Source: Pirellulales bacterium
GTDB lineage: Bacteria > Planctomycetota > Planctomycetia > Pirellulales > JAEUIK01
Length of the DNA: 42,627 nt
Assembly: GCA_019745975.1 (NCBI GenBank)
Contig: JAIESQ010000023.1
Location: 1-42,627, forward strand
Direction of reading: 5' to 3'
Positions 6,890-15,649 of the stretch are shown here, one piece after another (positions within the stretch are counted from its first letter, which is position 1; the number at the start of each line of letters is the position of its first letter). The notes under the pieces were generated by a model that did no database searches, was not told the DNA's origin, and saw nothing but the letters and a program-made list of their open reading frames with translations. Position numbers and translations under genes: made by a program.

Positions 6890-8003
6890 AGACATCGAGC
6901 TGCTGGCCGACGTACACGCGCCGCGTGTCGCGCGGCAGGGCGTACAACACCTCGAGCACGCGGGTGTCGACGCGTTCGGCGCCGTCGCCGCTGAGCGCGT
7001 GCTTCGCCTGCACGTACGGCTCAACGCGAACAAACTGCAAATCGAGCGGCACTTCTGCGTCGCCGCGCACGAAACCTTTGCCCGGCTGGCCCGGCTGGAA
7101 TCGCGGCAAGTCCTGCTCGTCGATGGTGACGCGCACATTCAACTGCTGGAGATCACCCAGGACGACGAGGGTGCTGCCGGCCGGAGTGCCAACGTATTCG
7201 CCTGGATGGACGTCCACCTTGAGCACATCGGCGGCGATCGGCGCCCGCACTTCGAGCCGGGCGAGCTCGGTGCGGGTCTGCGCGACGAGCATCTCGGCCT
7301 GCGCGACTTGGGCGCGGGCGACGATCTTGTCGTGTTCCCAGGAGCCGGCCAAGAGCAGTTCGTGCTCCGACGTGGCCTGCGCCAGCGCTTCGCGCGCGAC
7401 GGCGACCGCCTGGCGCGCGGAGATCAGTTCCTCTTCGGAGATCATGCGGCTGGCGCTCAGCTTCTGCCGCCGGTTGAAGGCGTCAACTTCGGCCGTGAGG
7501 GACGCTTCGGCGCGGCGCACCTTGGCCAGGCTCGGAGGAATTTCCTCAGGGCGCGGGCGACTTTCGACACGGGCCAGGTTCGAGTTGGCCGCTTCCAGAT
7601 CGGCCAAGCGCACCGCAAGCTGTGCTTGCAGTTCGCGATCGTCGAGCCGGAAGAGGAGATCGCCGGCCGCGATCCGTTGTCCTTCACGGACTGGCACCTC
7701 GGCAACCACTCCCGGCAGCGGCGAGCCGACCGAAATGCTCTCGCTATGTGGTTCAACCATGCCGGAGGCGGCCACCAGGTTGGCGTACGGGGCGCGGGCG
7801 GGCGCGACCGCCGGTTCTAGATTGGGGAGATCGCGGTTGGTGAAGAACAAGTGATTGAGCATGAAGCCGGCGCAACCGAGCGCCAGCACGGGCAAAGTCC
7901 ATCGTCGCAGCATGGCCGCACCCGAACGTTCTATCGAGGCCTGGGGTGGAATTTCGTCCTGGCTAGTCGAGTACGGAATACGGATCTGGCGCTCGGCGCG
8001 CAC
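6825..8003 (-). CDS. HlyD/DevB-family periplasmic adaptor (membrane fusion protein) of ABC exporter
   Basis: The protein has an N-terminal membrane anchor (L-R-R-W-T-L-P-V-L-A-L-G), a split biotinyl-lipoyl-like domain (G-S-P-L-P-G-V-V-A-E-V-P-V-R-E-G-Q), a long alpha-hairpin of about 140 residues, and beta-barrel and membrane-proximal regions ending G-Q-Q-L-D-V-F-I. This is the RND/HlyD adaptor fold, and the position beside an ABC permease and ATPase points to the DevB branch. It would bridge the inner-membrane transporter to an outer-membrane partner, which is not encoded here. The start is uncertain: the GTG at 8003 (392 residues) overlaps the ATPase gene by 41 bases, whereas the ATG at 7913 (362 residues) begins just before the anchor. 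It is the last gene of the exporter operon. Confidence 0.88.
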   Translation of the reverse strand: MRAERQIRIPYSTSQDEIPPQASIERSGAAMLRRWTLPVLALGCAGFMLNHLFFTNRDLPNLEPAVAPARAPYANLVAASGMVEPHSESISVGSPLPGVVAEVPVREGQRIAAGDLLFRLDDRELQAQLAVRLADLEAANSNLARVESRPRPEEIPPSLAKVRRAEASLTAEVDAFNRRQKLSASRMISEEELISARQAVAVAREALAQATSEHELLLAGSWEHDKIVARAQVAQAEMLVAQTRTELARLEVRAPIAADVLKVDVHPGEYVGTPAGSTLVVLGDLQQLNVRVTIDEQDLPRFQPGQPGKGFVRGDAEVPLDLQFVRVEPYVQAKHALSGDGAERVDTRVLEVLYALPRDTRRVYVGQQLDVFIETASPTTGATALRQLSLSK

Positions 8004-8739
8004 CGGCCGCGTTGGTCCTTACTTCTTGGATGCGCCCGTCGGCCATCTCCATGATCCGATTGCCGTAGCCGAAAATGCGATTGTCGTGCGTGACCACGAT
8101 CACGGCACGCTCGGGATGCACGGCCACGCGGCAGAGCAGCTCGAGCACCGTTTGCCCCGAGTGCGCGTCGAGCGCGGCGGTTGGTTCGTCGCAGACCAAC
8201 AAGCGCGGCTCGTGGACCAGGGCGCGGGCGATCGCCACACGCTGTTGCTGCCCACCCGAGAGCTGCGCCGGAAAGACGTCGAACTTGTCGGCCAGGCCGA
8301 CCTGGCTCAACAGCTCGCGGGCGCGGGCGAAGGCGGCCTTGCGTTCGACGCGCGCGATCAATAGCGGAATCGCCACGTTGGCCGTGGCCGTGAGCGCGGG
8401 AAGCAGGTTGTATTGCTGGAAGACGAAACCGATATTCGCCGCGCGGTACTCGATCAGTTGCCGGTTGGTGAGCGACGAGCGCGGCGTGCCGAACAGCGTC
8501 ACGTCGCCGGCGGTCGGCTCGAGCAGGCCGGCGATGATCGAAATCAATGTCGTCTTGCCGCAACCGCTGGGACCGACCAACAACGACAACTCGCCGGTCG
8601 GTACTTCGAGGTCGACCTCGTGCAGGACGCGCAGCCGAGTTTCCCCTTCGCCGAATTCCTTGACCACCGCATCGCAGCGCACGGCAACACCCGTTGATGC
8701 GAGAGCAACAACACGCTGGTCGATCGTGGTGGCGATCAT
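7963..8739 (-). CDS. ABC transporter ATPase, LolD/MacB/DevA type
   Basis: This 258-residue nucleotide-binding subunit has all canonical motifs. They are Walker A G-P-S-G-C-G-K-T-T, the Q-loop F-Q-Q-Y-N-L-L-P-A, signature L-S-G-G-Q-Q-Q-R-V-A, Walker B L-L-V-C-D-E-P-T-A-A-L-D, and the switch histidine V-T-H-D-N-R. The Q-loop sequence is typical of the LolD/MacB/DevA group, which powers export of lipids, lipoproteins or glycolipids rather than import. The ATG at 8739 shares its A with the TGA of the permease (TGATG overlap), which implies translational coupling. An in-frame GTG at 8742 is an alternative. The substrate is unknown. Confidence 0.93.
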   Translation of the reverse strand: MIATTIDQRVVALASTGVAVRCDAVVKEFGEGETRLRVLHEVDLEVPTGELSLLVGPSGCGKTTLISIIAGLLEPTAGDVTLFGTPRSSLTNRQLIEYRAANIGFVFQQYNLLPALTATANVAIPLLIARVERKAAFARARELLSQVGLADKFDVFPAQLSGGQQQRVAIARALVHEPRLLVCDEPTAALDAHSGQTVLELLCRVAVHPERAVIVVTHDNRIFGYGNRIMEMADGRIQEVRTNAAGARRAPDPYSVLD

Positions 8740-9881
8740 CACGCGCCCCGAAAGACAATGGCCGGCTCGAGCACCAACACCTTGCGCACGCTCACCAGGC
8801 TGGCCAGCACGACGATCAACGCCACGGCCGCCGCGGTTCCGCAGGCGACCTGCCAGGGAAGAAAGAACCCGGCGAGGTGCGCGATGCTCTTGGTCGATTC
8901 AAAGAACGCCGCCGTCACGCCCATCCCCAAGCCGAAACCGACGCTGCCCACAATGCCTGCTTGCAGCAGGATCATCAGCACGAGCCGCCCATTGGTGAGC
9001 CCCATCGCCTTGAGGGCCCCGAACTGCCGAAGATTCTCGAGCGTGAACAAGTAAAAGGTCTGTCCGGCGATCGCCGTGCCGACAATGAATCCCAGCGCAA
9101 TCGTGATGCCGAAATTGACCGGGATGCCCGTCGACTTGAGGTAGTAGCCGATCGTTCGCCAAAAGAAGTCCTCACGCGACAGGGCCAGCAAGCCGGTGCG
9201 GGCGGCGATCGCCTGGCAAACAGTGGCGTTGTCGTAACCGGTTGCCGGCCGCGCCAGCACGAACGACAAGCGATTGCGCTCCGGCGGTGCGTATTCGAGC
9301 GCGCGGGCGTAACGCGTGAAGACCAGCGGAAAAGTCTGGAAGGGCGCCCCCGCTTTGCAGATGCCGACAACCACGGCGCGGCGATCGTTCATTTCGAGCT
9401 CTTGCCCGAGATGTGGCTCGACGCCGGGCCAAAGGTATTCGAAGCCGGAGCGATCGACGATGATGCCATCGGGGCGGGCCAGGTCGGCCAGCGAGCCGAG
9501 CACCATCTCGACCGGCGCGCCGATCATGGTCGTTTCGTCCAGGCCCATCAGCATCACCTGGCGGAAGCGGCCATCGGAGACTTTGGCGCGGGCGAGCCCC
9601 TTGTAGTAGCGCACCGCCCAAGAGACCCCTTTGACGCCGCGCACGCGATAAACATCGGTTTCAGAAAGCGGGCGGATCTCGTCGGTGTTTTGCACTTCGG
9701 GGTCCATAACCCAGATCGTCGCTTCGCGCACGCCTTCGATCTGACTGGCGGTGCGTCGCATGAGGCCGACGAACAAGGCGGTCTGCTGCGAGATCAAGAG
9801 CGTGCCAAAAGCAATGCCGAAGATCGTGCCCAAATATTTAGCGCGATCGCCGGTGAGCATTTGCCAGGCAACCCAGTTCAT
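8739..9881 (-). CDS. ABC exporter permease, FtsX/MacB/DevC type
   Basis: The 380-residue protein has one N-terminal transmembrane helix (about residues 15-35, with G-T-I-F-G-I-A-F-G), a periplasmic domain of about 220 residues, and three C-terminal helices. These include G-Q-T-F-Y-L-F-T-L-E-N-L-R-Q-F-G-A-L-K-A-M-G, the characteristic FtsX-family core. The L-R-Q-F-G-A-L-K-A-M-G segment is strongly reminiscent of cyanobacterial DevC. With the ATPase and adaptor it forms a DevBCA-like exporter. The ATG at 9879-9881 is preceded by GGAG at 9-10 bases; the longer reading runs back into the TetR gene and is rejected. The TetR stop lies 26 bases upstream, so regulator and exporter are probably co-transcribed. 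Confidence 0.9.
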   Translation of the reverse strand: MNWVAWQMLTGDRAKYLGTIFGIAFGTLLISQQTALFVGLMRRTASQIEGVREATIWVMDPEVQNTDEIRPLSETDVYRVRGVKGVSWAVRYYKGLARAKVSDGRFRQVMLMGLDETTMIGAPVEMVLGSLADLARPDGIIVDRSGFEYLWPGVEPHLGQELEMNDRRAVVVGICKAGAPFQTFPLVFTRYARALEYAPPERNRLSFVLARPATGYDNATVCQAIAARTGLLALSREDFFWRTIGYYLKSTGIPVNFGITIALGFIVGTAIAGQTFYLFTLENLRQFGALKAMGLTNGRLVLMILLQAGIVGSVGFGLGMGVTAAFFESTKSIAHLAGFFLPWQVACGTAAAVALIVVLASLVSVRKVLVLEPAIVFRGA

Positions 9882-9907
9882 GAAGGTGACTCCCCGCGAA
9901 CCTCGCG

Positions 9908-10564
9908 TTAGCGCGAGGCAACTTGAGCGGCACGCGAAGGCTTGGCCAATGGTTCGACGTAGCCCAGGGCCGCCAGCGAAAACCGCGTGATGTGTGCCAC
10001 GAGCCGATCGATCGTCAAGCGGTTGTATTCCTCGGTCCCCATCAATCGCGAAGCGATCGGCTGATTGACGTGGTAGAACAGGCACTGCGACACGATGCTG
10101 AAGCCGACGAGAAAGCCATCGACTTCGCTCGTACCTTCTGGCAGCAGCTCTTCGATGATCCCCTTGAGCACCATCGACATGGGGCGGATATAGTCCTCGA
10201 CGACATGGGCGCAGGCCTCGGTGGGGGAGGCCATTTCGCGCAGCATCAATTGGCGATGCCAGGCGGGGCGCTCGTCCTCCAAGAGCCGGCGTAGGAGCGT
10301 CCGCACGAAATCGGCCAGACGCTCGGTGGCCGGGGTATCAGGCTGCCATTGCGGCATGGGGATAGCCCCCTCACGCGCGCATTGGGCCTCGACGCAAGCG
10401 GCCAGGTAGAGGCTTTGCTTGTCGCCGAAGTAGTAGTTAACGGCGGCGATATTTGCCCCCGCTCCATCGCAAATCTCGCGGACGGTAGCCGATTCGTAAC
10501 CTTTTTCTGCAAATGTCTTTCCGGCAGATTCCAGGACTCGCTGCTTGGTGACATCGCCATCCAT
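9908..10564 (-). CDS. TetR-family regulator, CecR/DUF1956-like
   Basis: The 218-residue product has an N-terminal TetR helix-turn-helix (residues about 10-55: K-T-F-A-E-K-G-Y-E-S-A-T-V-R-E-I-C then N-I-A-A-V-N-Y-Y-F-G-D-K). The C-terminal region, with W-H-R-Q-L-M-L-R-E-M-A-S-P-T and P-M-S-M-V-L-K-G-I-I, resembles the DUF1956 domain seen in E. coli CecR (YbiH) and its relatives, which control efflux systems. It precedes the exporter in the same direction and presumably represses it until a ligand binds. The ATG at 10562-10564 is chosen; a GTG three codons upstream is possible. Palindromes upstream (10615-10653) are candidate operators, giving autoregulation. Confidence 0.88.
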   Translation of the reverse strand: MDGDVTKQRVLESAGKTFAEKGYESATVREICDGAGANIAAVNYYFGDKQSLYLAACVEAQCAREGAIPMPQWQPDTPATERLADFVRTLLRRLLEDERPAWHRQLMLREMASPTEACAHVVEDYIRPMSMVLKGIIEELLPEGTSEVDGFLVGFSIVSQCLFYHVNQPIASRLMGTEEYNRLTIDRLVAHITRFSLAALGYVEPLAKPSRAAQVASR

Positions 10565-10614
10565 CGGTTGCACCCGCCTGTGCTAAGGACATCCATTAAA
10601 ACTATCGATTGAAA

Positions 10615-10653
10615 CAAGCGCTTGAATGAAGCATATTCAAACGTTTGTTTGAA
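10615..10653. promoter_or_regulatory. Candidate TetR operator cluster
   Basis: Two perfect 10-bp palindromes lie 23 bases apart: CAAGCGCTTG (10615-10624) and CAAACGTTTG (10638-10647). The second is nested in a wider symmetry, TTCAAAC (10636-10642) with GTTTGAA (10647-10653). Flanking TTGAA-type half-sites recur on both sides. The cluster starts 51 bases upstream of the TetR-family gene, the normal place for an autoregulatory operator of this family. Assignment to this regulator is inference. Confidence 0.6.
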
Positions 10654-10819
10654 GTCAAGCGTTTCTCTTAATTCTCAGGTTCGAGGCAGGGCTGGCGACC
10701 GCCCAATGGCTGTCAGCCGCTGTACGTTCCTGGAGCTGAAAATCCTCGCGAAAGATCAACTTTGTCAGTCATAAAGGGAGAGCCGCAGACGCGAAAAAAA
10801 GGATTAACGGAAATACCCC

Positions 10820-10833
10820 CGACAGAACTGTCG
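10820..10833. promoter_or_regulatory. Palindrome CGACAG-AA-CTGTCG
   Basis: A perfect 6-bp inverted repeat with an AA centre lies 58 bases upstream of the giant beta-helix gene. The position would suit an operator overlapping its promoter. It could equally be chance, and no cognate regulator is suggested. Confidence 0.25.
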
Positions 10834-10891
10834 AGTCGCCGCGCACCGCTTGGTAAAGTGAAGTTGCGGGGTGTCAGTCTAGGGAGGTGGA

Positions 10892-13800
10892 ATGACGGTC
10901 AAGCGAGGCGCGAGAGAGTCCCTGCGCGCGCTGCGTTGCGAGGCTCTCGAAGCGCGTCATCTGTTAGCAGTCGTCGCGGACCCGACCTGGGCAATCTCGT
11001 CTGCCGACCAGTTAATCGATCTTGCGCTGTTATCGCCGGCAGCGACTCTCGACGCTGCGCCAGCCTCGACCCAAGGGCAGACCTTCGCTGCGCAAACTGT
11101 GGCGGCGGCGCTACCGGACCCGAGCTCGGCCTCGGTTTTTGATGTGCGCGACTACGGCGCGGTCGGCGACGGCGTCACCGATGATTCGGCGGCCATCATC
11201 GCCGCCTTGAACGCGGCAAACGCGGCCGGGGGCGGAGCCGTTTACTTTTCCGCCGGTACCTACCTCGTTAATCAGACCTTGCCGCTGTTTCCGAACGTGT
11301 ATCACCACGGCGACGGGATCGGCGTTTCGATCATCCAGCAGGGGGAGGCTGCTACGGGCAGCTTGTTCCGATCCGCCGCGATTTCCATCTTCAATTTCGG
11401 TGGTTTTAACGATCTCACGTTACGCGGCGAATCGGACCACGAGTTCATCGGCATTGATCTGTCGTTGGTTACGCAGTATTTGGGGGCCTATCAGATCGAC
11501 TCGATCGAAGTCGACGGTTTTGGCACCGGTTACTACGGCGCGCCGTTCGAATATCAGAACATGATGACGCGCTCGGTTTTCAAGAACAACACGAACGCCG
11601 GCGCCGTCGTCTTCGAAAACCCCTACATCTACGACAGCAGTTTTATCAACAACGAGGTCGGGCTGACGGGCCGCCTCATCGATGCCTTTCTGATGAACAA
11701 CGTCTTCATGGGGAACGACGTCGGCCTGGCCGCCAGCAGCGGACAGAAGATCGCTCAAAGCACGATTTCCAGCAACATTTTCAGCGGCAATCTGGCGATC
11801 GGGATGGTGATCGACGACCAGAACACCGTCAACAACAATTGGATCGACAGCGGCACGTTGAGCACGCCGGCCCAGATCGGCATCTATGTGCGCGACGACT
11901 TGAATTCGTTCGCGAACAACAGGTTCGGTCGGTCAGGCCCTTCGCCCCTCCAGGATTTCTCCACCGCCGCGATCTACTTCAGCGACCTCGATCGATTCGG
12001 CAACCCGCACTCGCTCGGCCTCTTTGGTTACAACACGATCATTGCCCAGAACACCTTTATCGCCGAGGCCGGGCCCGCGGTGCTCGCGGCATCGGGCATG
12101 ACTTTGACCGGCGTCTCCGTGCTCAACAATTCGTTTGAACTGCACGGTCAGCCTGCGATTGTTTTCAACGCCAATGAACTCAATTGGGTACGCGGCAATC
12201 TCATCAGCAATAACGCGATCGTGCTGGCGGCGAACATGACGGCGCCGGCGATCCAGATCGCCAGGTCGTACTACGGCAACTCGCTTGAGCACAACGTCTT
12301 TACCGTCAACACGGGCGTTGTTTCCAATGGGCTGATCAGCCTGGATGGACGAGGCACGCTCTTTCTCGGTAATACCGCGACCGGCGTCACCGTGGGGGAT
12401 CAGCCCTGGCAATTCAACGCCGTCGATAGCCAGACCACGCTGCGCGATAATCAGGCCTTCGACGCCAATACCCAAGCGATCGGTTTGTTCGGCGATAGCG
12501 GGACGGTGACCGTCGGCGCCGCGGCCAGTGCCGTGTACGTCCCGTTTTCGAGCCAGTTCGCGCTGGTACCGAGTGTGAGCAGCTTTCGGGTGAGCATCGT
12601 CGGCGATCCGCGCAACACCGACGCGTTGTGGGTCAGCAGCATCTCCGCCAACGGCTTTGTATTGAATCTGAATCAAGCGCCCGGCACGGGGAGCATTCAA
12701 GTTTCCTGGTCGGTGGTCGAACAGACCTATACGGCCGTGGCCCCGCAGTCGGCGGCCCAACCTCCAGTCGACGTCCCTGCCGCGGCCCTGCTCCCGCCGC
12801 TGCCGATTCCCGATTTGAGCGCATTGAGCATATTCAACGTGAAGGATTTCGGCGCCTGGGGAACCGGCAACCGCGACGATTCCGCCGAAATAATCGCCGC
12901 GATCAATGCCGCCCATGCCGCTGGTGGCGGCATTGTCTACTTCCCGGCGGGCAAGTATCTGGTGAATTCGACCTTGCCGCTGTTGGAGGGAGTCTATTTT
13001 CAGGGCGATGGCGCCAACGTCAGTTCGATCAGCCAGGGGGCTGATGGCGCCGCGACGATGTTCCAGGCCGCCGCTGGCAGCACGTTTAACCGCGGCGGCT
13101 TCCTCGACCTCTCGATCACCGGCAAGGCGTCGCGCACCACCAATGGCATCGACTTCAGACTGATCACCGGGCCGGTCACCAACATCTTCTTCAATCGCGT
13201 CGCGGTTTTCAGCTTTCAAGTCGCGTATTGGGGCGCCCCCAACGAACAGCAGACACTGATGATCAATTCGCTGTTTGGGGGCACGACTAGCGCAGCCGTC
13301 ATCGTCAATGGCGACCCGCTTATCGTCAATTGCCGCTTCAATGGCGCGGCCGTCGGCTTGAGCGGCGACATGAACGGCGCCTCGATTATCAGCAACTATT
13401 TTTCCAGCGACGGCATTGCGATTGCGCCGCTGGAAGGTCAGCGTATTCGACAAAGCTCAATCGTGGGCAACGTCTTTACCGGAAACGCAACGGGCGGTCT
13501 GATTATCGACGATACCAACGCAATCTTTGGCAACATCATCAACGGCTCGACGGCTGCCGTGCCGGCCTTGTTCGGCCTCGTGATCCGCGGCAATAACAAC
13601 TGGGTTTCGAGCAACAATTTCGGGCTCGAAAGCGGTGCGCCGGGCGTCATTACCTTCGATTTCTCGATCGGCAACATCGCCTTCAGCGATACCGATTGGA
13701 CCGGCAATCCACCGGCAGGCGGCGTGGTCGGCACCGGCACCGTCATCCAACACAACAACTTCACCGCGCAAAGCGGGCCGGCAATTGTCGGCCCTGCCCA

Positions 13801-15601
13801 GTCCACGCTGTCCGGCGTGTCGATCCTTGGCAACAGCTTCGGATTGATTGGCCATGCGGGCATTGTGCTCAACACCGATCCCGGCTATTCGGTCGACGGC
13901 AACACCATCGCCGACAACAGCTTCGTGTTGAAGTATCACCTGACCGAACCCGTGCTGCAGATCTCCAATACGCAGTTTGGCAATCAGATTACGGGCAATC
14001 TGTTCCGCGCGGGGGGGGGCGTCAACTCGACCCAAATGGTGGCAATCGACGCGGTTGGGACGACGTTTGTCGGCAACCGCGCCACGAACGTGACTGTCGG
14101 ACAGCAACCCTGGAACATTACCGCCATCGACACGGGCACGACCATCGCGGCCAACCTGGCCGTCGATACGGCCGACAGCGAGGTCGGACTGACCGAGTCG
14201 TCGGGTCTGAAGACGGTGACGGCTGGCCAAACGTCCGTGGCAGTGGCATTCGCGAAACCGTTTGCCCTCGCACCCACCGCCGCCGATCTGCATTTCACCT
14301 TCGCCACGTCGCCTGGCAACGCGACGACAGCGTGGGCCACGAACGTAAGCTCCACGGGCTTCACGCTCAACCTCGACCAGGCGCCAGGCATTACCACTGT
14401 CGTGGCCTGGTCGGCGTTTGGCACCGAATTCGTTGTCTCCAACCCCGTCACCGCCGAAGTGCAGGGGCCAGTATCGGCGCTGCGCGACGTGCAGCAAACG
14501 TTTACGTTGCTCGCCTCCGATGGCGCCTCAACGTCGTTTACGTTCACCGTTGACTGGGGCGACGGTTCCGCTCTGCAAACATTGACTGGTCCCTCGGGGA
14601 CACAGGTCACACACACGTTTACAACGGTCGGTCCGCGTACGGTGAGCGTCGTGGCCGCATCGGGCTCTGGCGCCGTCAGCCCGCCGGCCACGCTAAACCT
14701 GAATGTCACGGCCGTGCGGCTGGTGCCCAACGCCCAGAATTCTGAACTGAGCGACCTCGTTTGGGACGGCACGGCCGGCGCGGATCAGGTCGCTTTTGAA
14801 CAGGTTACTGCGACCACGATTCGCGTCGTGACGTCCCAGGAAAACGGACTGGCCACGAATGTTAGCGAAACGATCAACGGGGTCACGGGACGTGTGATCG
14901 GCAGCGGTGTCGCCGGTAACGACAACCTGTCGGCCGCGGCGCTGACGACTACACAAGCCACGCTCGATGGCGGCGCCGGCAACAACACGCTCTACGGCGG
15001 CGCCGCGGGCGACTTACTGATCGGCGGTTTCAACGGTGCCGAAGGGCAACAAGGCAACAACGTCATCATCGCCGGCAACGGCAGCAACACCATTTACGGT
15101 AATGGCGTCGTCGGCATCAAAGGGGCCACCGGCGGAAACAACCTCATCGTCGGCGGCTCGGGGGCCGACACCATCTATGGCGCGTTCGGCTCTGTGTCGC
15201 CGAGCGACGGCGGCGAAGGTGGTCGGAATCTGATTGTCAGCGGCGGGGGCGCCGACGTCGTCTACGCCTCGCAGCAAACCGATGGCGCTGAAGGCGGACA
15301 CGGCAGCATTCTTGTCTCCGGCACGACCAATCTCGGCCAGGCGGCCTTGCTCGCCGTGCTCAGCGAGTGGACTTCTGAACGCGACTACTTAACCCGCGTC
15401 ACGAATATCCTCGGCATTGGGACGGGTCCGCGAAACAATGGAAGCAACTTCTTGCTGCCAGGCGTTACTGTGTACGGCGATGCCGTGGTCGACCAGCTCT
15501 TCGGCGACACTCAGGGCCAATTTAACTGGTTCCTGCTCTCGGTGCCGGCGGATCAATTCGAGCGCTACAAGTCCGGGGAAGTTATCATCGGCCTTCCGTA
15601 G
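10892..15601 (+). CDS. Giant secreted protein: duplicated beta-helix, PKD domain and Ca2+-binding repeats
   Basis: The 1569-residue product begins with R-A-L-R-C-E-A-L-E-A-R-H-L-L-A, an LEPR-XLL-like N-terminal motif common on large planctomycete surface proteins. It then holds two copies of a pectate-lyase-3-type right-handed beta-helix, starting near residue 84 (V-F-D-V-R-D-Y-G-A-V-G-D-G) and near 647 (I-F-N-V-K-D-F-G-A-W-G). Each copy ends in a similar strand-rich module with N-G-F-V-L-N-L-N-Q-A-P-G or T-G-F-T-L-N-L-D-Q-A-P-G. A PKD domain (V-D-W-G-D-G) follows at about 1190-1275, and then RTX-like N-x-L-Y-G-G and G-x-G-x-N-x-I-Y-G repeats at about 1355-1440. The end, with D-Q-L-F-G-D and F-N-W-F, is typical of such proteins. 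GGAGG lies just before the ATG. It is presumably exported and calcium-bound; a lyase activity is not shown. Confidence 0.9.
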   Translation: MTVKRGARESLRALRCEALEARHLLAVVADPTWAISSADQLIDLALLSPAATLDAAPASTQGQTFAAQTVAAALPDPSSASVFDVRDYGAVGDGVTDDSAAIIAALNAANAAGGGAVYFSAGTYLVNQTLPLFPNVYHHGDGIGVSIIQQGEAATGSLFRSAAISIFNFGGFNDLTLRGESDHEFIGIDLSLVTQYLGAYQIDSIEVDGFGTGYYGAPFEYQNMMTRSVFKNNTNAGAVVFENPYIYDSSFINNEVGLTGRLIDAFLMNNVFMGNDVGLAASSGQKIAQSTISSNIFSGNLAIGMVIDDQNTVNNNWIDSGTLSTPAQIGIYVRDDLNSFANNRFGRSGPSPLQDFSTAAIYFSDLDRFGNPHSLGLFGYNTIIAQNTFIAEAGPAVLAASGMTLTGVSVLNNSFELHGQPAIVFNANELNWVRGNLISNNAIVLAANMTAPAIQIARSYYGNSLEHNVFTVNTGVVSNGLISLDGRGTLFLGNTATGVTVGDQPWQFNAVDSQTTLRDNQAFDANTQAIGLFGDSGTVTVGAAASAVYVPFSSQFALVPSVSSFRVSIVGDPRNTDALWVSSISANGFVLNLNQAPGTGSIQVSWSVVEQTYTAVAPQSAAQPPVDVPAAALLPPLPIPDLSALSIFNVKDFGAWGTGNRDDSAEIIAAINAAHAAGGGIVYFPAGKYLVNSTLPLLEGVYFQGDGANVSSISQGADGAATMFQAAAGSTFNRGGFLDLSITGKASRTTNGIDFRLITGPVTNIFFNRVAVFSFQVAYWGAPNEQQTLMINSLFGGTTSAAVIVNGDPLIVNCRFNGAAVGLSGDMNGASIISNYFSSDGIAIAPLEGQRIRQSSIVGNVFTGNATGGLIIDDTNAIFGNIINGSTAAVPALFGLVIRGNNNWVSSNNFGLESGAPGVITFDFSIGNIAFSDTDWTGNPPAGGVVGTGTVIQHNNFTAQSGPAIVGPAQSTLSGVSILGNSFGLIGHAGIVLNTDPGYSVDGNTIADNSFVLKYHLTEPVLQISNTQFGNQITGNLFRAGGGVNSTQMVAIDAVGTTFVGNRATNVTVGQQPWNITAIDTGTTIAANLAVDTADSEVGLTESSGLKTVTAGQTSVAVAFAKPFALAPTAADLHFTFATSPGNATTAWATNVSSTGFTLNLDQAPGITTVVAWSAFGTEFVVSNPVTAEVQGPVSALRDVQQTFTLLASDGASTSFTFTVDWGDGSALQTLTGPSGTQVTHTFTTVGPRTVSVVAASGSGAVSPPATLNLNVTAVRLVPNAQNSELSDLVWDGTAGADQVAFEQVTATTIRVVTSQENGLATNVSETINGVTGRVIGSGVAGNDNLSAAALTTTQATLDGGAGNNTLYGGAAGDLLIGGFNGAEGQQGNNVIIAGNGSNTIYGNGVVGIKGATGGNNLIVGGSGADTIYGAFGSVSPSDGGEGGRNLIVSGGGADVVYASQQTDGAEGGHGSILVSGTTNLGQAALLAVLSEWTSERDYLTRVTNILGIGTGPRNNGSNFLLPGVTVYGDAVVDQLFGDTQGQFNWFLLSVPADQFERYKSGEVIIGLP

Positions 15602-15649
15602 TAGTTGCCTCATCGACGGTGGGCCGCGTTTGTGCTAGACCGGGGCCTT

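Larger units (their letters stand above)
10565..10891. other. Regulatory intergenic region between divergent TetR and beta-helix genes
   Basis: The 327 bases contain no credible gene. The TetR-proximal third is AT-richer and holds the CAAGCGCTTG and CAAACGTTTG palindromes. The distal part holds an A-run near 10794-10801, the palindrome at 10820-10833 and the strong ribosome binding site of the beta-helix gene (GGAGG, about 10883-10888). Promoters for both divergent genes must lie here, but I cannot place their -35 and -10 boxes with confidence. Confidence 0.6.

Noticed and set aside
11933-13453. 506-residue minus-strand frame inside the beta-helix gene
   Set aside because: The plus-strand protein shows clear repeated domains; the reverse frame shows none.
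10892-15601. Active pectate lyase
   Set aside because: Only the beta-helix architecture is visible. The fold also serves non-enzymatic surface proteins, and I cannot point to conserved catalytic residues.
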